A DNA stretch of 32,229 bases from Pseudorhodobacter sp. (GCA_024642045.1 JAHEBX010000016.1:1-32229), one strand, 5' to 3'. Counted from the first letter of the stretch, positions 10,074-20,126 are shown. Translations and numbers: made by a program. Notes: generated by a model from the letters alone, not told the origin.

Positions 10074-11926
10074 TTCTTCGCCACCGCCGGAGCCTTCTTG
10101 AAGCCCGATTTGATGTTGCCAAAGATATCCGGCTTATGCCCGTGACTGCGCATGATCATGTACTGCTGCGTGAAGGTGATGGTGTTGTTGGTGATCCAGT
10201 ACACCACCAGACCGCTTGCAAAACCACCGAGCATGAACATGAAGACCCAAGGCATCCAAGCGAAAATCTGTTGCTGCACGGGGTCGGCGGGGGCTGGGTT
10301 CAGTTTTTGCTGCAACCACATCGAGACGCCGAGCAAGATCGGCAGCGCGCCGATAAAGATCGTCGCGAGCAGGGTGCCGTGTACGGGCGCTGCCCAGGGC
10401 AGAGCGCCAAACAGGTTGAACAAAGACGAGCTGTCGGGTGCCGACAGATCATTCAGCCAGCCAAAGAACGGCGCTTGGCGCAATTCCAGTGTCACAAATA
10501 TCACTTTGTAAAGGCTGAAGAAAATCGGAATCTGGATCAGGATCGGCAAACAGCCCGCCGCCGGATTGACCTTCTTTTCCTTGTAAAGCTGCATCATTTC
10601 TTTTTGCAGCTTTTGCTTGTCCTCGCCGGCACGCTCTTTCAGCGCCTCGATCTCGGGCTGCAATTCCTTCATCCGCGCCATCGAAACGTAGGATTTATAA
10701 GCCAGCGGCAGCACAAGCAATTTGAGGAAGAACGTCAGGCCGATGATCGCCAGACCCATGTTGCCGATCCAGCCGTGCAAAAGATGCAGGATCATAAAGA
10801 TCGGCTTGGTCAGGAAATAGAACCAACCCCAGTCGATCGAATCGATAAAGCCTTTGATCTGTGGGCTGTTGGGGTCGACCTTTGCGCCAAAAAGCTGCGA
10901 CAGCCAGCTTGGATCGTTTTCATACTTGCCAATGGTTTCCCAGACCTTCGCCCCGGCGAAAAGCTGGGTCGAGGTTTCAACCGAAGCGCCGGGCGCCACG
11001 GTGACCAAGGGTTCGCGCACTTCGGCTTGATAGATATCGGCGCCCGCGACGTATTTCACCACCGAGGTATAGGGCTTGCCCTGCTCGGGGATCAGCGTGG
11101 TCATCCAGTAGTGGTCGGTAAAGCCGATCCAGCCGTCCGTTGTGGCCTCTTTCACTTCGGCGTGGGCCGATTCCGCAGGCACCTCGGGCAAGCCGGTGAT
11201 CTTTTTGTATTTGATCTCTTCAAGGCTGCCATCGGTGCGGCGCACCAGACCTTCGTGCACGACATAGATATTTTGCAGCTTTGGCAGGCCGTGGCGCGCA
11301 ATAATACCGTAGTTATAAAGGCTTGCAGGCGCTGCGCCGTTGTTTTGTACCTTGTCAGAAACGGTGAACATGAAGTTTTCATCCACCGAAATCGTGCGGA
11401 GGAAACTCATGCCCTTGCTGTTTTCCCAGTGCAGGGTGACAGGCTGACCGACCGAGAGCGTGCCGCCCGAAGCCAGTTTCCATTCTGATTTAGCGCCCGG
11501 AACATCGTCAGCCGTCAGACCAGCCCCCGGAGCCCAGCCAAAGACCGCATAATAGGGCGCTGTCTTGCCCACAGGCGAAAGCAACCGCACATCAGCAGAA
11601 TCCTTGGCTAGCGTTTCCTTGAAGGTTTTAAACTCCAGATCATCCAATCTCCCACCCAAGAGCGAGATCGAGCCTGCCAGCATCGGTGTGTCAATCGTAA
11701 GCCGCGGCGCTTCGGGCAAAGGTTCGGCCGAGGTCACCGGCGTCGTTGCCGCCACCGTGCCCGTGCCCGCAGCCTCGGGTGTGGTCGGGGCCACCGCCGT
11801 CGCCTCAACCGCAGCCGGGTCGGGGAACCATGCTGGGAAAAGTTTGGGGCCCACGACGAACCAGCCAAGGATCACCAGAAAGCACAGCACTGTCGTGAGG
11901 ACTAGATTTTTATTTTGATCGTCCAT
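10070..11926 (-). CDS. yidC: membrane protein insertase YidC
   Basis: MDDQNKNLVLTTVLCFLVILGWFVVGPKLFP N-terminus; VNPAAGCLPILIQIPIFFSLYKVIFVTLELRQAPFFGWLNDLSAPD; C-terminal insertase core. Confidence 0.97.
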   Translation of the reverse strand: MDDQNKNLVLTTVLCFLVILGWFVVGPKLFPAWFPDPAAVEATAVAPTTPEAAGTGTVAATTPVTSAEPLPEAPRLTIDTPMLAGSISLLGGRLDDLEFKTFKETLAKDSADVRLLSPVGKTAPYYAVFGWAPGAGLTADDVPGAKSEWKLASGGTLSVGQPVTLHWENSKGMSFLRTISVDENFMFTVSDKVQNNGAAPASLYNYGIIARHGLPKLQNIYVVHEGLVRRTDGSLEEIKYKKITGLPEVPAESAHAEVKEATTDGWIGFTDHYWMTTLIPEQGKPYTSVVKYVAGADIYQAEVREPLVTVAPGASVETSTQLFAGAKVWETIGKYENDPSWLSQLFGAKVDPNSPQIKGFIDSIDWGWFYFLTKPIFMILHLLHGWIGNMGLAIIGLTFFLKLLVLPLAYKSYVSMARMKELQPEIEALKERAGEDKQKLQKEMMQLYKEKKVNPAAGCLPILIQIPIFFSLYKVIFVTLELRQAPFFGWLNDLSAPDSSSLFNLFGALPWAAPVHGTLLATIFIGALPILLGVSMWLQQKLNPAPADPVQQQIFAWMPWVFMFMLGGFASGLVVYWITNNTITFTQQYMIMRSHGHKPDIFGNIKSGFKKAPAVAKK

Positions 11927-12109
11927 GGGGACCACCACCATTCCTGTTCAAGGTCAGGCGTGGTTCAACGATAGGGGGCGGCAAAGGTCAAGCGCTTTTC
12001 CCCCTTTAGGGGTCTCTCGGTCGGGGTTTGGTGTCAGATTAGCGTGGGTTTTCCCGATTTTCACCATAACACTCCAACGAGGCGCTTTGATGGGCCGGAA
12101 CAGGCCGGT

Positions 12110-13651
12110 TTAGTTGCGGGCCACGAACTTGGGAACTTTGGCGAGCTGAGCGCGGTGCCGCACGATCCAATCCAGCGTCTCATCGACGGCCATCGGGCGG
12201 GCAATCCCGAACCCCTGCACGTCGCCGCAGCCCAGTTGCGCCAGTATCGCATGCTCTCCGGGCGTTTCTACACCCTCTGCCAGCGTTTCAAGACCAAGCC
12301 GCTCAGCCATTGAGAGAATCGCCGAGACCATCTTTTGCTGCTCTCGGTCCTCGTCCAACTTGGTAACAAAGCTCCGGTCGATCTTGATGCGTTGCACAGC
12401 AAAGCGGCGGATGGAGGTGATTGAAGCATGTCCGGTGCCGAAATCGTCCAGATCAATGCCGCAACCAAGGCGGGCAAGGGCCGCAATATTGGCGACAATC
12501 ACATCGTTTTCGGTTTCAGCCACCACGTTTTCGAGAATTTCGATCGACAGTCGTTTCGGTTCCAGATCAAAGCGATCCAGTTCCCATTTCAGCCGATCGG
12601 TCAGGCGAGGATTGCGCAGCTCTTGCGCCGAGAAATTGACCGCAACGGTTGGCACCCGCAGCCCAGCCATGTCCCAGCGCGAAAGCGCGGTCAGAGCGTG
12701 GTACAGGATTGTCTCCCCAAGCCGATCCTCAAGCCCGGCGTCTTCAATAAGTGGCAAGAATTCCGCAGGAGGGATCACGCCTTTTTCCGGATGATACCAA
12801 CGGGCAAGCGCCTCGAAGCCGGTGATTTCACCGGTGTGAGTTGAGATCTGTGGCTGAAAATTGGGGCGGATCTGCCCTTCGTCCAACGCGAGTTCCAGCT
12901 CTGCGCGCAGAGAATCGCGGTCAGCTCGGGTGCGCGCCATGTCGGGCGAATAGGCGCGCAGGCCGTTCGGTCCGCGCCGACGCGCTTCGTCTGCGGCGAC
13001 CTGCGCCGCGTTCAGCAGGCTCGCTCCCGTCGTTTCTGGCGCGTGCGCACTGTGACAAAAGCCAACCGAGCAAGTGATGTAGAGCCGCGAGGCATCCAGA
13101 CTTACAGGAACGGCGACTGCTGCCTGTAAGCGAGAAGCAAGCTGCACCAATGCCTCCAGCTCCAGTCGACGCACGGGCGCCAGAGCTACAGCAAAACCGC
13201 CGCCTTCAAGCCGTGCCACGATATCGCCCCCGCGCAACACTGCGCAGATCCTTTCTGCCGAACGGGCCAGCACCTCGATCTGCGCGGCGCGACCAAACCG
13301 GTCGATCAACCGGTCGCTATCATCAAATTGCAGCACAAAACAGGCTGTGCTGCGCCCCGTTACGGGACCGTCCTGCAAAATCGTGTCGAGCGTGCCGATC
13401 AATTGGCCGCGCAAGGACAACCCTTCCAGCACATCGGGCAAGTTTGCGCCCGATTGTGGCGCAGCACTGCGTCCGGTGACGGCAAACACGAGCGGCGCCA
13501 GCAGAGCCGCGAAGATCAGGCTGCGCTCGCCAGCGATCCAATAGCTCGCCAACGCAAGAGCGGGCAGCATGACCAGAACCTCGGGGCGGCGCAACAAGCT
13601 GCCAAAGCGATGAATCCGTGAAATCGTTCTGGAAATGGTCTTCGAAACCAT
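12110..13651 (-). CDS. membrane-anchored GGDEF-like (degenerate)/EAL-domain c-di-GMP phosphodiesterase candidate
   Basis: 513 aa; two N-terminal hydrophobic segments; GGDEF position reads LEGGGF (degenerate); EAL domain retains GFEALARW, LDDFGTG, IKIDRSFV, LAEGVET. Confidence 0.92.
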   Translation of the reverse strand: MVSKTISRTISRIHRFGSLLRRPEVLVMLPALALASYWIAGERSLIFAALLAPLVFAVTGRSAAPQSGANLPDVLEGLSLRGQLIGTLDTILQDGPVTGRSTACFVLQFDDSDRLIDRFGRAAQIEVLARSAERICAVLRGGDIVARLEGGGFAVALAPVRRLELEALVQLASRLQAAVAVPVSLDASRLYITCSVGFCHSAHAPETTGASLLNAAQVAADEARRRGPNGLRAYSPDMARTRADRDSLRAELELALDEGQIRPNFQPQISTHTGEITGFEALARWYHPEKGVIPPAEFLPLIEDAGLEDRLGETILYHALTALSRWDMAGLRVPTVAVNFSAQELRNPRLTDRLKWELDRFDLEPKRLSIEILENVVAETENDVIVANIAALARLGCGIDLDDFGTGHASITSIRRFAVQRIKIDRSFVTKLDEDREQQKMVSAILSMAERLGLETLAEGVETPGEHAILAQLGCGDVQGFGIARPMAVDETLDWIVRHRAQLAKVPKFVARN

Positions 13652-13824
13652 GGTTCTGCCCCCAAAATTCGCCGGGACGCATCGCCTCCCGGCCTCAGGT
13701 CTAAGGCCTGACGCTGATCGGAGCGTTAATAGTCAAAAAGATAATGCGCAGAATTTTTGGAAATAAGTTTGGCTTCAGTTAAGCTCTCTGACCTTCGCGC
13801 CTGAATTGATTTCAGCTGCCAAGC

Positions 13825-14073
13825 CTAAGATTTGACGTCGTGTTCAGGGTCGGTTCCCGGGACAGGGTCATAGCCCGACCCACCCCAAGGGTGGCAGCGA
13901 CACAGACGATGAACCATCAGATAGCCGCCTTTGGCCGCTCCGTGCCGCTCCAGCGCTTCAAGTGCATAGACCGAACAGGTGGGCTGGAAACGGCAACCAT
14001 GCCCAACCCAAGGGCTCAGAACCAAGCGGTAGGCCTGCACAGGCAGGGCGAGAAGGCGCGCCAGCGGAGTCAT
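13825..14073 (-). CDS. yidD: membrane protein insertion efficiency factor YidD
   Basis: 82 aa; YRLVLSPWVGHGCRFQPTCSVYALEALERHGAAKGGYLMVHRLCRCHPWGGSGYDPVP is the YidD signature; overlaps rnpA stop. Confidence 0.97.
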   Translation of the reverse strand: MTPLARLLALPVQAYRLVLSPWVGHGCRFQPTCSVYALEALERHGAAKGGYLMVHRLCRCHPWGGSGYDPVPGTDPEHDVKS

Positions 14074-14483
14074 CGCGTGCCTCGATGCAGCATGGCGAGT
14101 GCTGCGACCAGATCGGCGCGCATATCGGCGAAATTGCGGTTGTTGGTGGCTTCGGGCTTTGCGACAATGACGTAATCCCAGCCAGCTTGAGCAAACTTAG
14201 GCAAGATCTCGCGGGCCAAAGCGCGCAGGCGGCGCTTTGCATGATTGCGGGCGACGGCATTGCCGATCTTTTTCGACGCGGTGAATCCGATACGCATGGC
14301 CGCGCTCGCATCCTCGCGCGCCCGGCCCTGCACCAGAAAGCTGGCTGTGCCCTGACGTCGCCCCTGAGCGGCGCGCAAAAAATCAGGCCGATTCTTGAGC
14401 GTCTCAAGACAAACGGAAACCGCCGGAGGCGTTTCGGACGCTTCGGCAGTCATGCCAATGTCCGATGCCTTCGGCGGTGTCAT
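14070..14483 (-). CDS. rnpA: ribonuclease P protein component
   Basis: LKNRPDFLRAAQGRR...RIGFTASKKIGNAVARNHAKRRLRALARE: RnpA RNR-type motif (NAVARNHAKRRLR). ATG at 14483 has GGAGCAACG upstream. Confidence 0.95.
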   Translation of the reverse strand: MTPPKASDIGMTAEASETPPAVSVCLETLKNRPDFLRAAQGRRQGTASFLVQGRAREDASAAMRIGFTASKKIGNAVARNHAKRRLRALAREILPKFAQAGWDYVIVAKPEATNNRNFADMRADLVAALAMLHRGTR

Positions 14484-14524
14484 TCGTTGCTCCTGAAAGT
14501 CAGCCCCGAAAGGCCGATCAGAAC

Positions 14525-14659
14525 TTAAGCCGACAGCTTCTTGCGGCCCTTGGCGCGGCGGGCTGCCAGCACAAGACGGCCACCCTTGGTAGCCATGCGC
14601 GCACGGAAGCCGTGACGGCGGGCGCGAACCAGGTTCGACGGTTGAAAAGTGCGCTTCAT
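14525..14659 (-). CDS. rpmH: 50S ribosomal protein L34
   Basis: [44 protein letters not shown], 44 aa, canonical L34. Confidence 0.98.
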   Translation of the reverse strand: MKRTFQPSNLVRARRHGFRARMATKGGRLVLAARRAKGRKKLSA

Positions 14660-14939
14660 CGCGGTCTCCATCAGACATGCGCCGACCCATTGGATTCGAC
14701 GACGTAAACTTGAAGCCCGTCCTTTAGGGGGGGATTTGCGGTAAGTCAACGCGGAGTGCTGCAGATTTCTGCAACAATTCGCGCCGTTGTGACGAAGATC
14801 CCGCCCAAATGTTTCAAACCTTGGGCTTTGAGCGTCGCAAAACACACCGCAGATCAAGGCCGCGTGATCCTTGGGGCGTAGCGGCTGGCCAGAGAGGCAT
14901 GAAATCGCCATCTTGACCGGACTTTCAAAAGGATGCCCC

Positions 14940-15641
14940 ATGTCTTCTATCGCCCGCAAGCTGCCAATTCTGCTGATTCTGGCGGCGGCCCTGATGGGTG
15001 CGCTGTTCTTGCGCGACAAGATCAGCTTCGAGGCTTTGGCGGAGCATCGCGCGACGCTGCTTGCTTATCGCGACGCGCATTTCGTTTTCGCGAGCCTGGC
15101 GTTTGTTGCTGTATATGTCGTGATCGTCGCGCTAAGTTTGCCTGGGGCGACCATCGCCACACTGACGGGCGGCTTTCTGTTCGGGCTGTTTCCCGGCATG
15201 ATCTACAACGTCACGGGTGCAAGTATCGGAGCGATTGCAGTCTTTTTGGCCGCGCGGGCCGGGTTTGGGCAAGCGGCGGCGGCGAAAATGCAGGCCAGCA
15301 ACGGGGCGGTGAGCAGATTGCAAAGCGCGTTGCGTGAAAATCAGTGGTCGGCCTTGTTGATCATGCGGCTGGTGCCGGCGCTGCCGTTCTTTCTGGCCAA
15401 TCTGATCCCTGCGTTTATCGGCATCGGGCTTATGCCTTTTGCGGTGACGACGTTTTTGGGCATCATGCCAGGGGCTTTTGTCTATACGTCGATCGGCTCT
15501 GGTCTGGGAGAGGTGTTTGCGCGTGGCGAGACCCCTGATCTGGGTGTGATTTTTACCCTGCCCGTGCTGGGTCCGCTGTTGGGGCTGGCTGCGCTTTCCG
15601 CCCTGCCGATCATTATCAAAGCCTTGCGTAAGGAGCGTTAA
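14940..15641 (+). CDS. TVP38/TMEM64 (VTT domain) family membrane protein
   Basis: Starts [27 protein letters not shown] features: [45 protein letters not shown] and [20 protein letters not shown]. Confidence 0.9.
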   Translation: MSSIARKLPILLILAAALMGALFLRDKISFEALAEHRATLLAYRDAHFVFASLAFVAVYVVIVALSLPGATIATLTGGFLFGLFPGMIYNVTGASIGAIAVFLAARAGFGQAAAAKMQASNGAVSRLQSALRENQWSALLIMRLVPALPFFLANLIPAFIGIGLMPFAVTTFLGIMPGAFVYTSIGSGLGEVFARGETPDLGVIFTLPVLGPLLGLAALSALPIIIKALRKER

Positions 15642-15642
15642 G

Positions 15643-17052
15643 ATGGCCCGGATAGATACCGACCTTTGCATCATCGGTGCTGGCTCTGGCGGGCTGTCGA
15701 TTGCGGCAGGTGCCGTGCAGATGGGCGCGCGCGTCGTTCTGATAGAAGGTGGAGAAATGGGGGGCGATTGCCTCAACTATGGCTGCGTGCCGTCCAAGGC
15801 TCTGCTGGCCGCGGCAAAAACCGCGCAGACCATTCGCAAAGGGGCTGCTGGCGTGGCAGGTGCCGACCCGCAGATCGACTTCGCGGCCGTCAAAGCGCAG
15901 GTGGCGAGTGTCATCGCGGGAATCGCTCCTGTTGATAGCCAAGAACGGTTTGAAGGTCTGGGCGTGCAGGTTATTCGTGCCTATGCCCGATTTACCGCGC
16001 CAAACGAGGTCGACGCAGGCGGCACAGCCATCCGGGCGCGCCGCTTTGTGATCGCCACAGGCTCGCATCCGATGATCCCGCCGACGCCCGGGCTGGAGGA
16101 TGTGCCCTATCTGACCAACGAGACGATCTTTGCCCAGACCACGCGGCCAGAGCACCTGATGATTCTGGGGGCGGGGCCGATTGCGCTTGAGATGGCGCAA
16201 GCGCACAGACGGCTGGGCTGCCGCGTGACGGTGATTGCCCGCTCGCGCGCGATGGGGCGTGACGACCCGGAGGCGACGGCCGTTGTGGTGGCTGCGCTGC
16301 GTGCCGAAGGCGTCGAGATCCGTGAGGGCCACGATGCGACCCGTTTTCGCGCCATCCCCAAAGGGGTCGAGGCTGTGCTGGATGATGGCACCACGCTGAC
16401 CGCCTCGCATCTTTTGGTGGCGGTGGGGCGCAAGACCGCAACGGCTGGGCTGAACCTTGAGGCAGCCGGCGTGGACTATACCGACAGGGGTGTCGCCGTT
16501 GGCGCGAACCTGCGCACAAGCAATCGCCGCGTCTATGCGGTGGGGGATGTGGCGGGCGGGCTGCAATTCACCCATGTTGCGGGCGCGCATGCGGGCGTGG
16601 TGATCAGGCAGGTTCTGCTCGGCCTGCCCGCCAAGGCCGCTACGGTGGTGCCTTGGGTCACCTTTACCGACCCCGAACTGGCCCAGATCGGGCTTACCGA
16701 AGCCCAAGCGCGCAAGGCTCACCCACAGGTCACGGTGCTGCGGCAAGAGTTTCACCACAATGACCGGGCCCTTACCGAAGGCAAATCGGCAGGATTTCTG
16801 AAGCTGATGGTGGTCAGGGGCCGCGTCGTAGGGGTCACAATCGTGGGGGCGGGGGCAGGCGAGTTGATTGGCCTTTGGGCGCTGGCGATGGCTTCGGGGC
16901 TCAAGATCGGCGCCGTCACCGGCATGATTGCGCCCTATCCGACCTTGGGAGAGATCTCGAAACGCGCAGCAGGGGCCTATTTCTCGCCCAAGCTTTTTGA
17001 TAACCCTATATTAAAGACAGCTGTTCGTCTGGTGCAGCGTTTGGTGCCCTAG
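15643..17052 (+). CDS. FAD-dependent pyridine nucleotide-disulfide oxidoreductase (mercuric reductase/dihydrolipoyl dehydrogenase-like)
   Basis: GAGSGGLSIAAGA, redox motif GGDCLNYGCVPSK, ILGAGPIALEMAQ, VYAVGDVAGG, dimerisation domain. Confidence 0.93.
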   Translation: MARIDTDLCIIGAGSGGLSIAAGAVQMGARVVLIEGGEMGGDCLNYGCVPSKALLAAAKTAQTIRKGAAGVAGADPQIDFAAVKAQVASVIAGIAPVDSQERFEGLGVQVIRAYARFTAPNEVDAGGTAIRARRFVIATGSHPMIPPTPGLEDVPYLTNETIFAQTTRPEHLMILGAGPIALEMAQAHRRLGCRVTVIARSRAMGRDDPEATAVVVAALRAEGVEIREGHDATRFRAIPKGVEAVLDDGTTLTASHLLVAVGRKTATAGLNLEAAGVDYTDRGVAVGANLRTSNRRVYAVGDVAGGLQFTHVAGAHAGVVIRQVLLGLPAKAATVVPWVTFTDPELAQIGLTEAQARKAHPQVTVLRQEFHHNDRALTEGKSAGFLKLMVVRGRVVGVTIVGAGAGELIGLWALAMASGLKIGAVTGMIAPYPTLGEISKRAAGAYFSPKLFDNPILKTAVRLVQRLVP

Positions 17053-17120
17053 GGCAAGCAGGCGGGGGTTTCACGCCTGCGCACGCCTTAGGATTTTTAC
17101 AGAGAGAGGATAAGGGCAAA

Positions 17121-18527
17121 GTGGCAGGCAAGAGGAGAGGATTTCTAAACACCCTCTCGGGACGGTTTTTGCTGCTGACAGTGGCCTTTGTCATGCTGGC
17201 CGAAGTGCTGATCTTTGTGCCCTCGATCGCACGGTTTCGTTATGACTTTCTGACCATGCGGCTGGAAAAGGCGCAGATCGCCGCTTTGGCGCAACTGGCG
17301 GCCGAGGACATGGTGACGCCGGCGCTGGAAAAGGAACTTCTCGCCAATGCCGAGGTTTATAACGTCGTGCTGCGGCGCGACGAGGTCCGCCAGCTGGTGC
17401 TGTCCTCGCCGATCCCGACCCCGATTTCCGGCACCTATGATCTGCGTGAGGCGGGACCCTGGGAGCTGATCCGCGATGCTTTTGTGTGTTTGTTTGATGG
17501 CCATGACAAGATCATTCGGGTCATCGGTTACCCTGTGCAAGCTGCCGGTCTGCTGATCGAAGTCACAATGGACGCTGCCCCTTTGCGGATGGCGATGTTG
17601 GATTATGGCGAAAGGATTTTGCTGCTGTCGGCGCTGATCTCGGTGGTGACGGCGTTTTTTCTGTTTCTGGCAGTGCAGCGGTTGATTGTGTTGCCGATCC
17701 GCCGAGTGGTTTCGCATATGAAGGCCTACGCCGAGGCGCCACAAGACGCCCGGCGCGTCATCGCGCCTACGGCCACAGTGGTTGAACTGCGGGACGCCGA
17801 AGAGGCGATGCAATCCATGCAGACCCAATTGACCGGGTCACTGCGCCAGAAAGAGCGTTTGGCGCAGCTGGGCGGGGCCGTTGCCAAAATCAGCCATGAT
17901 CTGCGCAATATCCTGACCACGGCGCAGCTTTTCGCCGACAGAATCGAAGGGTCGGAGGACCCGATGGTTGCGCGTGCGGCCCCCAAACTGGTCAATTCGA
18001 TCAGCCGCGCGGCGGCGCTGTGCGAATCAACGCTTGCTTTTGGCAAGGCCGAAGAACTCGCGCCCAGCCTGCGTCGTTTTTCGTTGGCAGGTCTTGCCGA
18101 AGAGGTGGCCGAGGCCGAAGGTCTGTCTGGGCCGGGGACTGTAAGCTGCCTGATCGAAGTGCCCGAGGCGCTGATGATCGTGGCTGATTACGACCAGCTT
18201 TATCGGGTGTTGTCGAACCTTGTGCGCAATGCGCGTCAGGCTATTGAGGCGACCAACGCCGAGGGCAGCATCGAGATCTCGGCCGGAGAGACGCCTGCCG
18301 AGTGGTGGATCAGCGTGGGCGATACGGGGCCTGGCCTGCCAGAGCGGGCACGTGAGCATCTCTTCGAGGCGTTTCAGGGCGGCGCACGCAAGGGCGGCAT
18401 CGGTTTGGGGCTGGCGATTGCGGCGGAATTGGTCAAAGGCCATGGCGGGCGACTCGAGCTTTTCCGCAGCGATTCCGAAGGGTCCGAATTTCTGATCCAC
18501 CTGCCGAAAACGCTTGATGACCGATAA
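17121..18527 (+). CDS. sensor histidine kinase (GTG start)
   Basis: Two N-terminal TM regions, HAMP-like linker, H-box KISHDLRNILTTAQLFADRIE, N box NLVRNARQAIE, G boxes DTGPGLPE, GGIGLGLAIAAELVKGHGG. Confidence 0.9.
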   Translation: MAGKRRGFLNTLSGRFLLLTVAFVMLAEVLIFVPSIARFRYDFLTMRLEKAQIAALAQLAAEDMVTPALEKELLANAEVYNVVLRRDEVRQLVLSSPIPTPISGTYDLREAGPWELIRDAFVCLFDGHDKIIRVIGYPVQAAGLLIEVTMDAAPLRMAMLDYGERILLLSALISVVTAFFLFLAVQRLIVLPIRRVVSHMKAYAEAPQDARRVIAPTATVVELRDAEEAMQSMQTQLTGSLRQKERLAQLGGAVAKISHDLRNILTTAQLFADRIEGSEDPMVARAAPKLVNSISRAAALCESTLAFGKAEELAPSLRRFSLAGLAEEVAEAEGLSGPGTVSCLIEVPEALMIVADYDQLYRVLSNLVRNARQAIEATNAEGSIEISAGETPAEWWISVGDTGPGLPERAREHLFEAFQGGARKGGIGLGLAIAAELVKGHGGRLELFRSDSEGSEFLIHLPKTLDDR

Positions 18528-18665
18528 ATTTTGCAACCAAGTGAGAGGCTTAGAGAAATTCTGACGGCCTTCACCTTGCCGTTTGTTTTTGTCGGTGAAG
18601 TTGCAAAAGCTTGCAGAATTGCCCTTGCAATGCGGCGCTGGGGCGGTTAGATGCAGCGGCAAGAT

Positions 18666-18742
18666 GGATCCATAGCTCAGCTGGATAGAGCATCAGACTA
18701 CGAATCTGAGGGTCGGGCGTTCGAATCGCTCTGGGTCCACCA
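18666..18742 (+). tRNA. tRNA-Arg (anticodon ACG)
   Basis: 77 nt including encoded CCA: GGATCCA ... TGGGTCC acceptor pairing + ACCA, D-arm AGCTCAGCTGGATAGAGC, anticodon loop ctACGaa, T-arm GTTCGAATC. Confidence 0.96.
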
Positions 18743-19160
18743 TTCTTCCCCTTATTGACGACCCGTAAACCGGCGCTTTGCGCTGCGAACGCCGTCGTTG
18801 TTGCACGAACGCTTGCGATCAGAACCATCGTTCGTCGGTTGCAGTGGTCGCGCTAGACCCACATCTTAATCTGCCTCTTTCCACGGCCAAAGCCGCAAGC
18901 TCGAACCATACGTTAAGGGCGGCTGGGCCTATGTGCCTTCCCTTACGTCATGTACGCCTTAAGTGGTGGCCGGGTAGCAGAAACGGCGAATATGTGTATA
19001 GTGATCACAAGAATTTAAGGAACACCGATCGTGGCTTTCTACAGGCAAGTCTACTTGTTCGGCCTGGCGCAACTGCGGCGAAACCCGCACAATCGGGCCT
19101 GCCCGGCAGGCTTTCATGTTGATGCCAGTCGTTGCCTTACCAAACCGGAGAATACACTGA

Positions 19161-20126
19161 ATGACACCATTCGCTATCGCAGGCGTGCAGATGTACGTGA
19201 ACGCCCTGCAGTCCAATGTCGAAGGCATGCGCCATCGGCTCGACGTATTGATGGCTCGCTTTCCCTGGACCCAAATGGTCTTGTTCAGCGAGCTTGCAGC
19301 CTTTGGGCCGCTGCCACGCTTTGCTCAACCCTTCACAAACGAAACGGTTAATCTGTTTCGCGAAGATGCGCGGCGCCATAATATCTGGCTGATCCCCGGT
19401 TCGATGTTCGAGAAAACAGAGGACGGACGGATTTTCAACACCTCTGTCGTCATTAATCCGGACGGGGATATCGTTACCTCTTACCGCAAGATGTTTCCAT
19501 TCCGCCCCTACGAGGCCGAGGTTGAGGCGGGCACCGAGTTCTGCATTTTTGACGTACCGAATGTCGGGCGCTTTGGCCTGTCAATCTGCTATGACATCTG
19601 GTTCCCGGAGACGACGCGCCAATTGACGAGCGCTGGGGTCGAGGTGTTGCTGCATCCCGTGTTGACCGGCACCACCGACCGCGATGCCGAACTGGCCATT
19701 GCACGCGCCACGGCGGCGCAGTTCCAGTGCTATGTCATTGATGTGAACGGCCTTGGCGCAGGCGGTGTTGGGCGGTCTTGTGTCGTTGATCCGACCTCGC
19801 TGGTGCTGCACCAAAGTCAGGGTCAAGAAGACATGTTCCCGATTGAAGTCGACCTTTCAATGGTGCGCCGTCAACGCGAAACGGGGATGAAGGGGCTGGG
19901 GCAAGTGCTCAAAAGCTTCCGTGACCGTTCAGCCGATTTCCCGGTCTATGACCGCAGCAGTGGGTCAGATGCCTATCTGAACTCGCTTGGACCACTGTCG
20001 ATCCCGACTCAAGGGTCGCGCGCTGGGCTGCATTTCGACATGCCCACGGCCAAGATCGCGCCGGCGACCGGCGTGGCGCCCGATCTGACCCTGATGCCAA
20101 TCTACGGCAAGACCCACGGCGGCTGA
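19161..20126 (+). CDS. carbon-nitrogen hydrolase (nitrilase superfamily)
   Basis: 321 aa; putative E-K-C triad: FSELAAFGP, SYRKMFPF, GLSICYDIWFPE. Confidence 0.92.
   Translation: MTPFAIAGVQMYVNALQSNVEGMRHRLDVLMARFPWTQMVLFSELAAFGPLPRFAQPFTNETVNLFREDARRHNIWLIPGSMFEKTEDGRIFNTSVVINPDGDIVTSYRKMFPFRPYEAEVEAGTEFCIFDVPNVGRFGLSICYDIWFPETTRQLTSAGVEVLLHPVLTGTTDRDAELAIARATAAQFQCYVIDVNGLGAGGVGRSCVVDPTSLVLHQSQGQEDMFPIEVDLSMVRRQRETGMKGLGQVLKSFRDRSADFPVYDRSSGSDAYLNSLGPLSIPTQGSRAGLHFDMPTAKIAPATGVAPDLTLMPIYGKTHGG

Noticed and set aside
10055-11488. 477-aa plus-strand ORF opposite yidC
   Set aside because: Low-complexity His/Gln/Arg-rich translation antisense to an unambiguous yidC.
14070-14690. 206-aa extended rnpA ORF spanning rpmH in another frame (overlapping rpmH-rnpA arrangement)
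   Set aside because: The ATG at 14483 with GGAG upstream gives a normal-length RnpA; the extension is just open frame over rpmH.
18571-18828. 85-aa minus ORF containing GGPRAIRTPDPQIRSLMLYPAELW
   Set aside because: It is the antisense translation of tRNA-Arg(ACG); this peptide string is a recurrent spurious annotation over tRNA genes.
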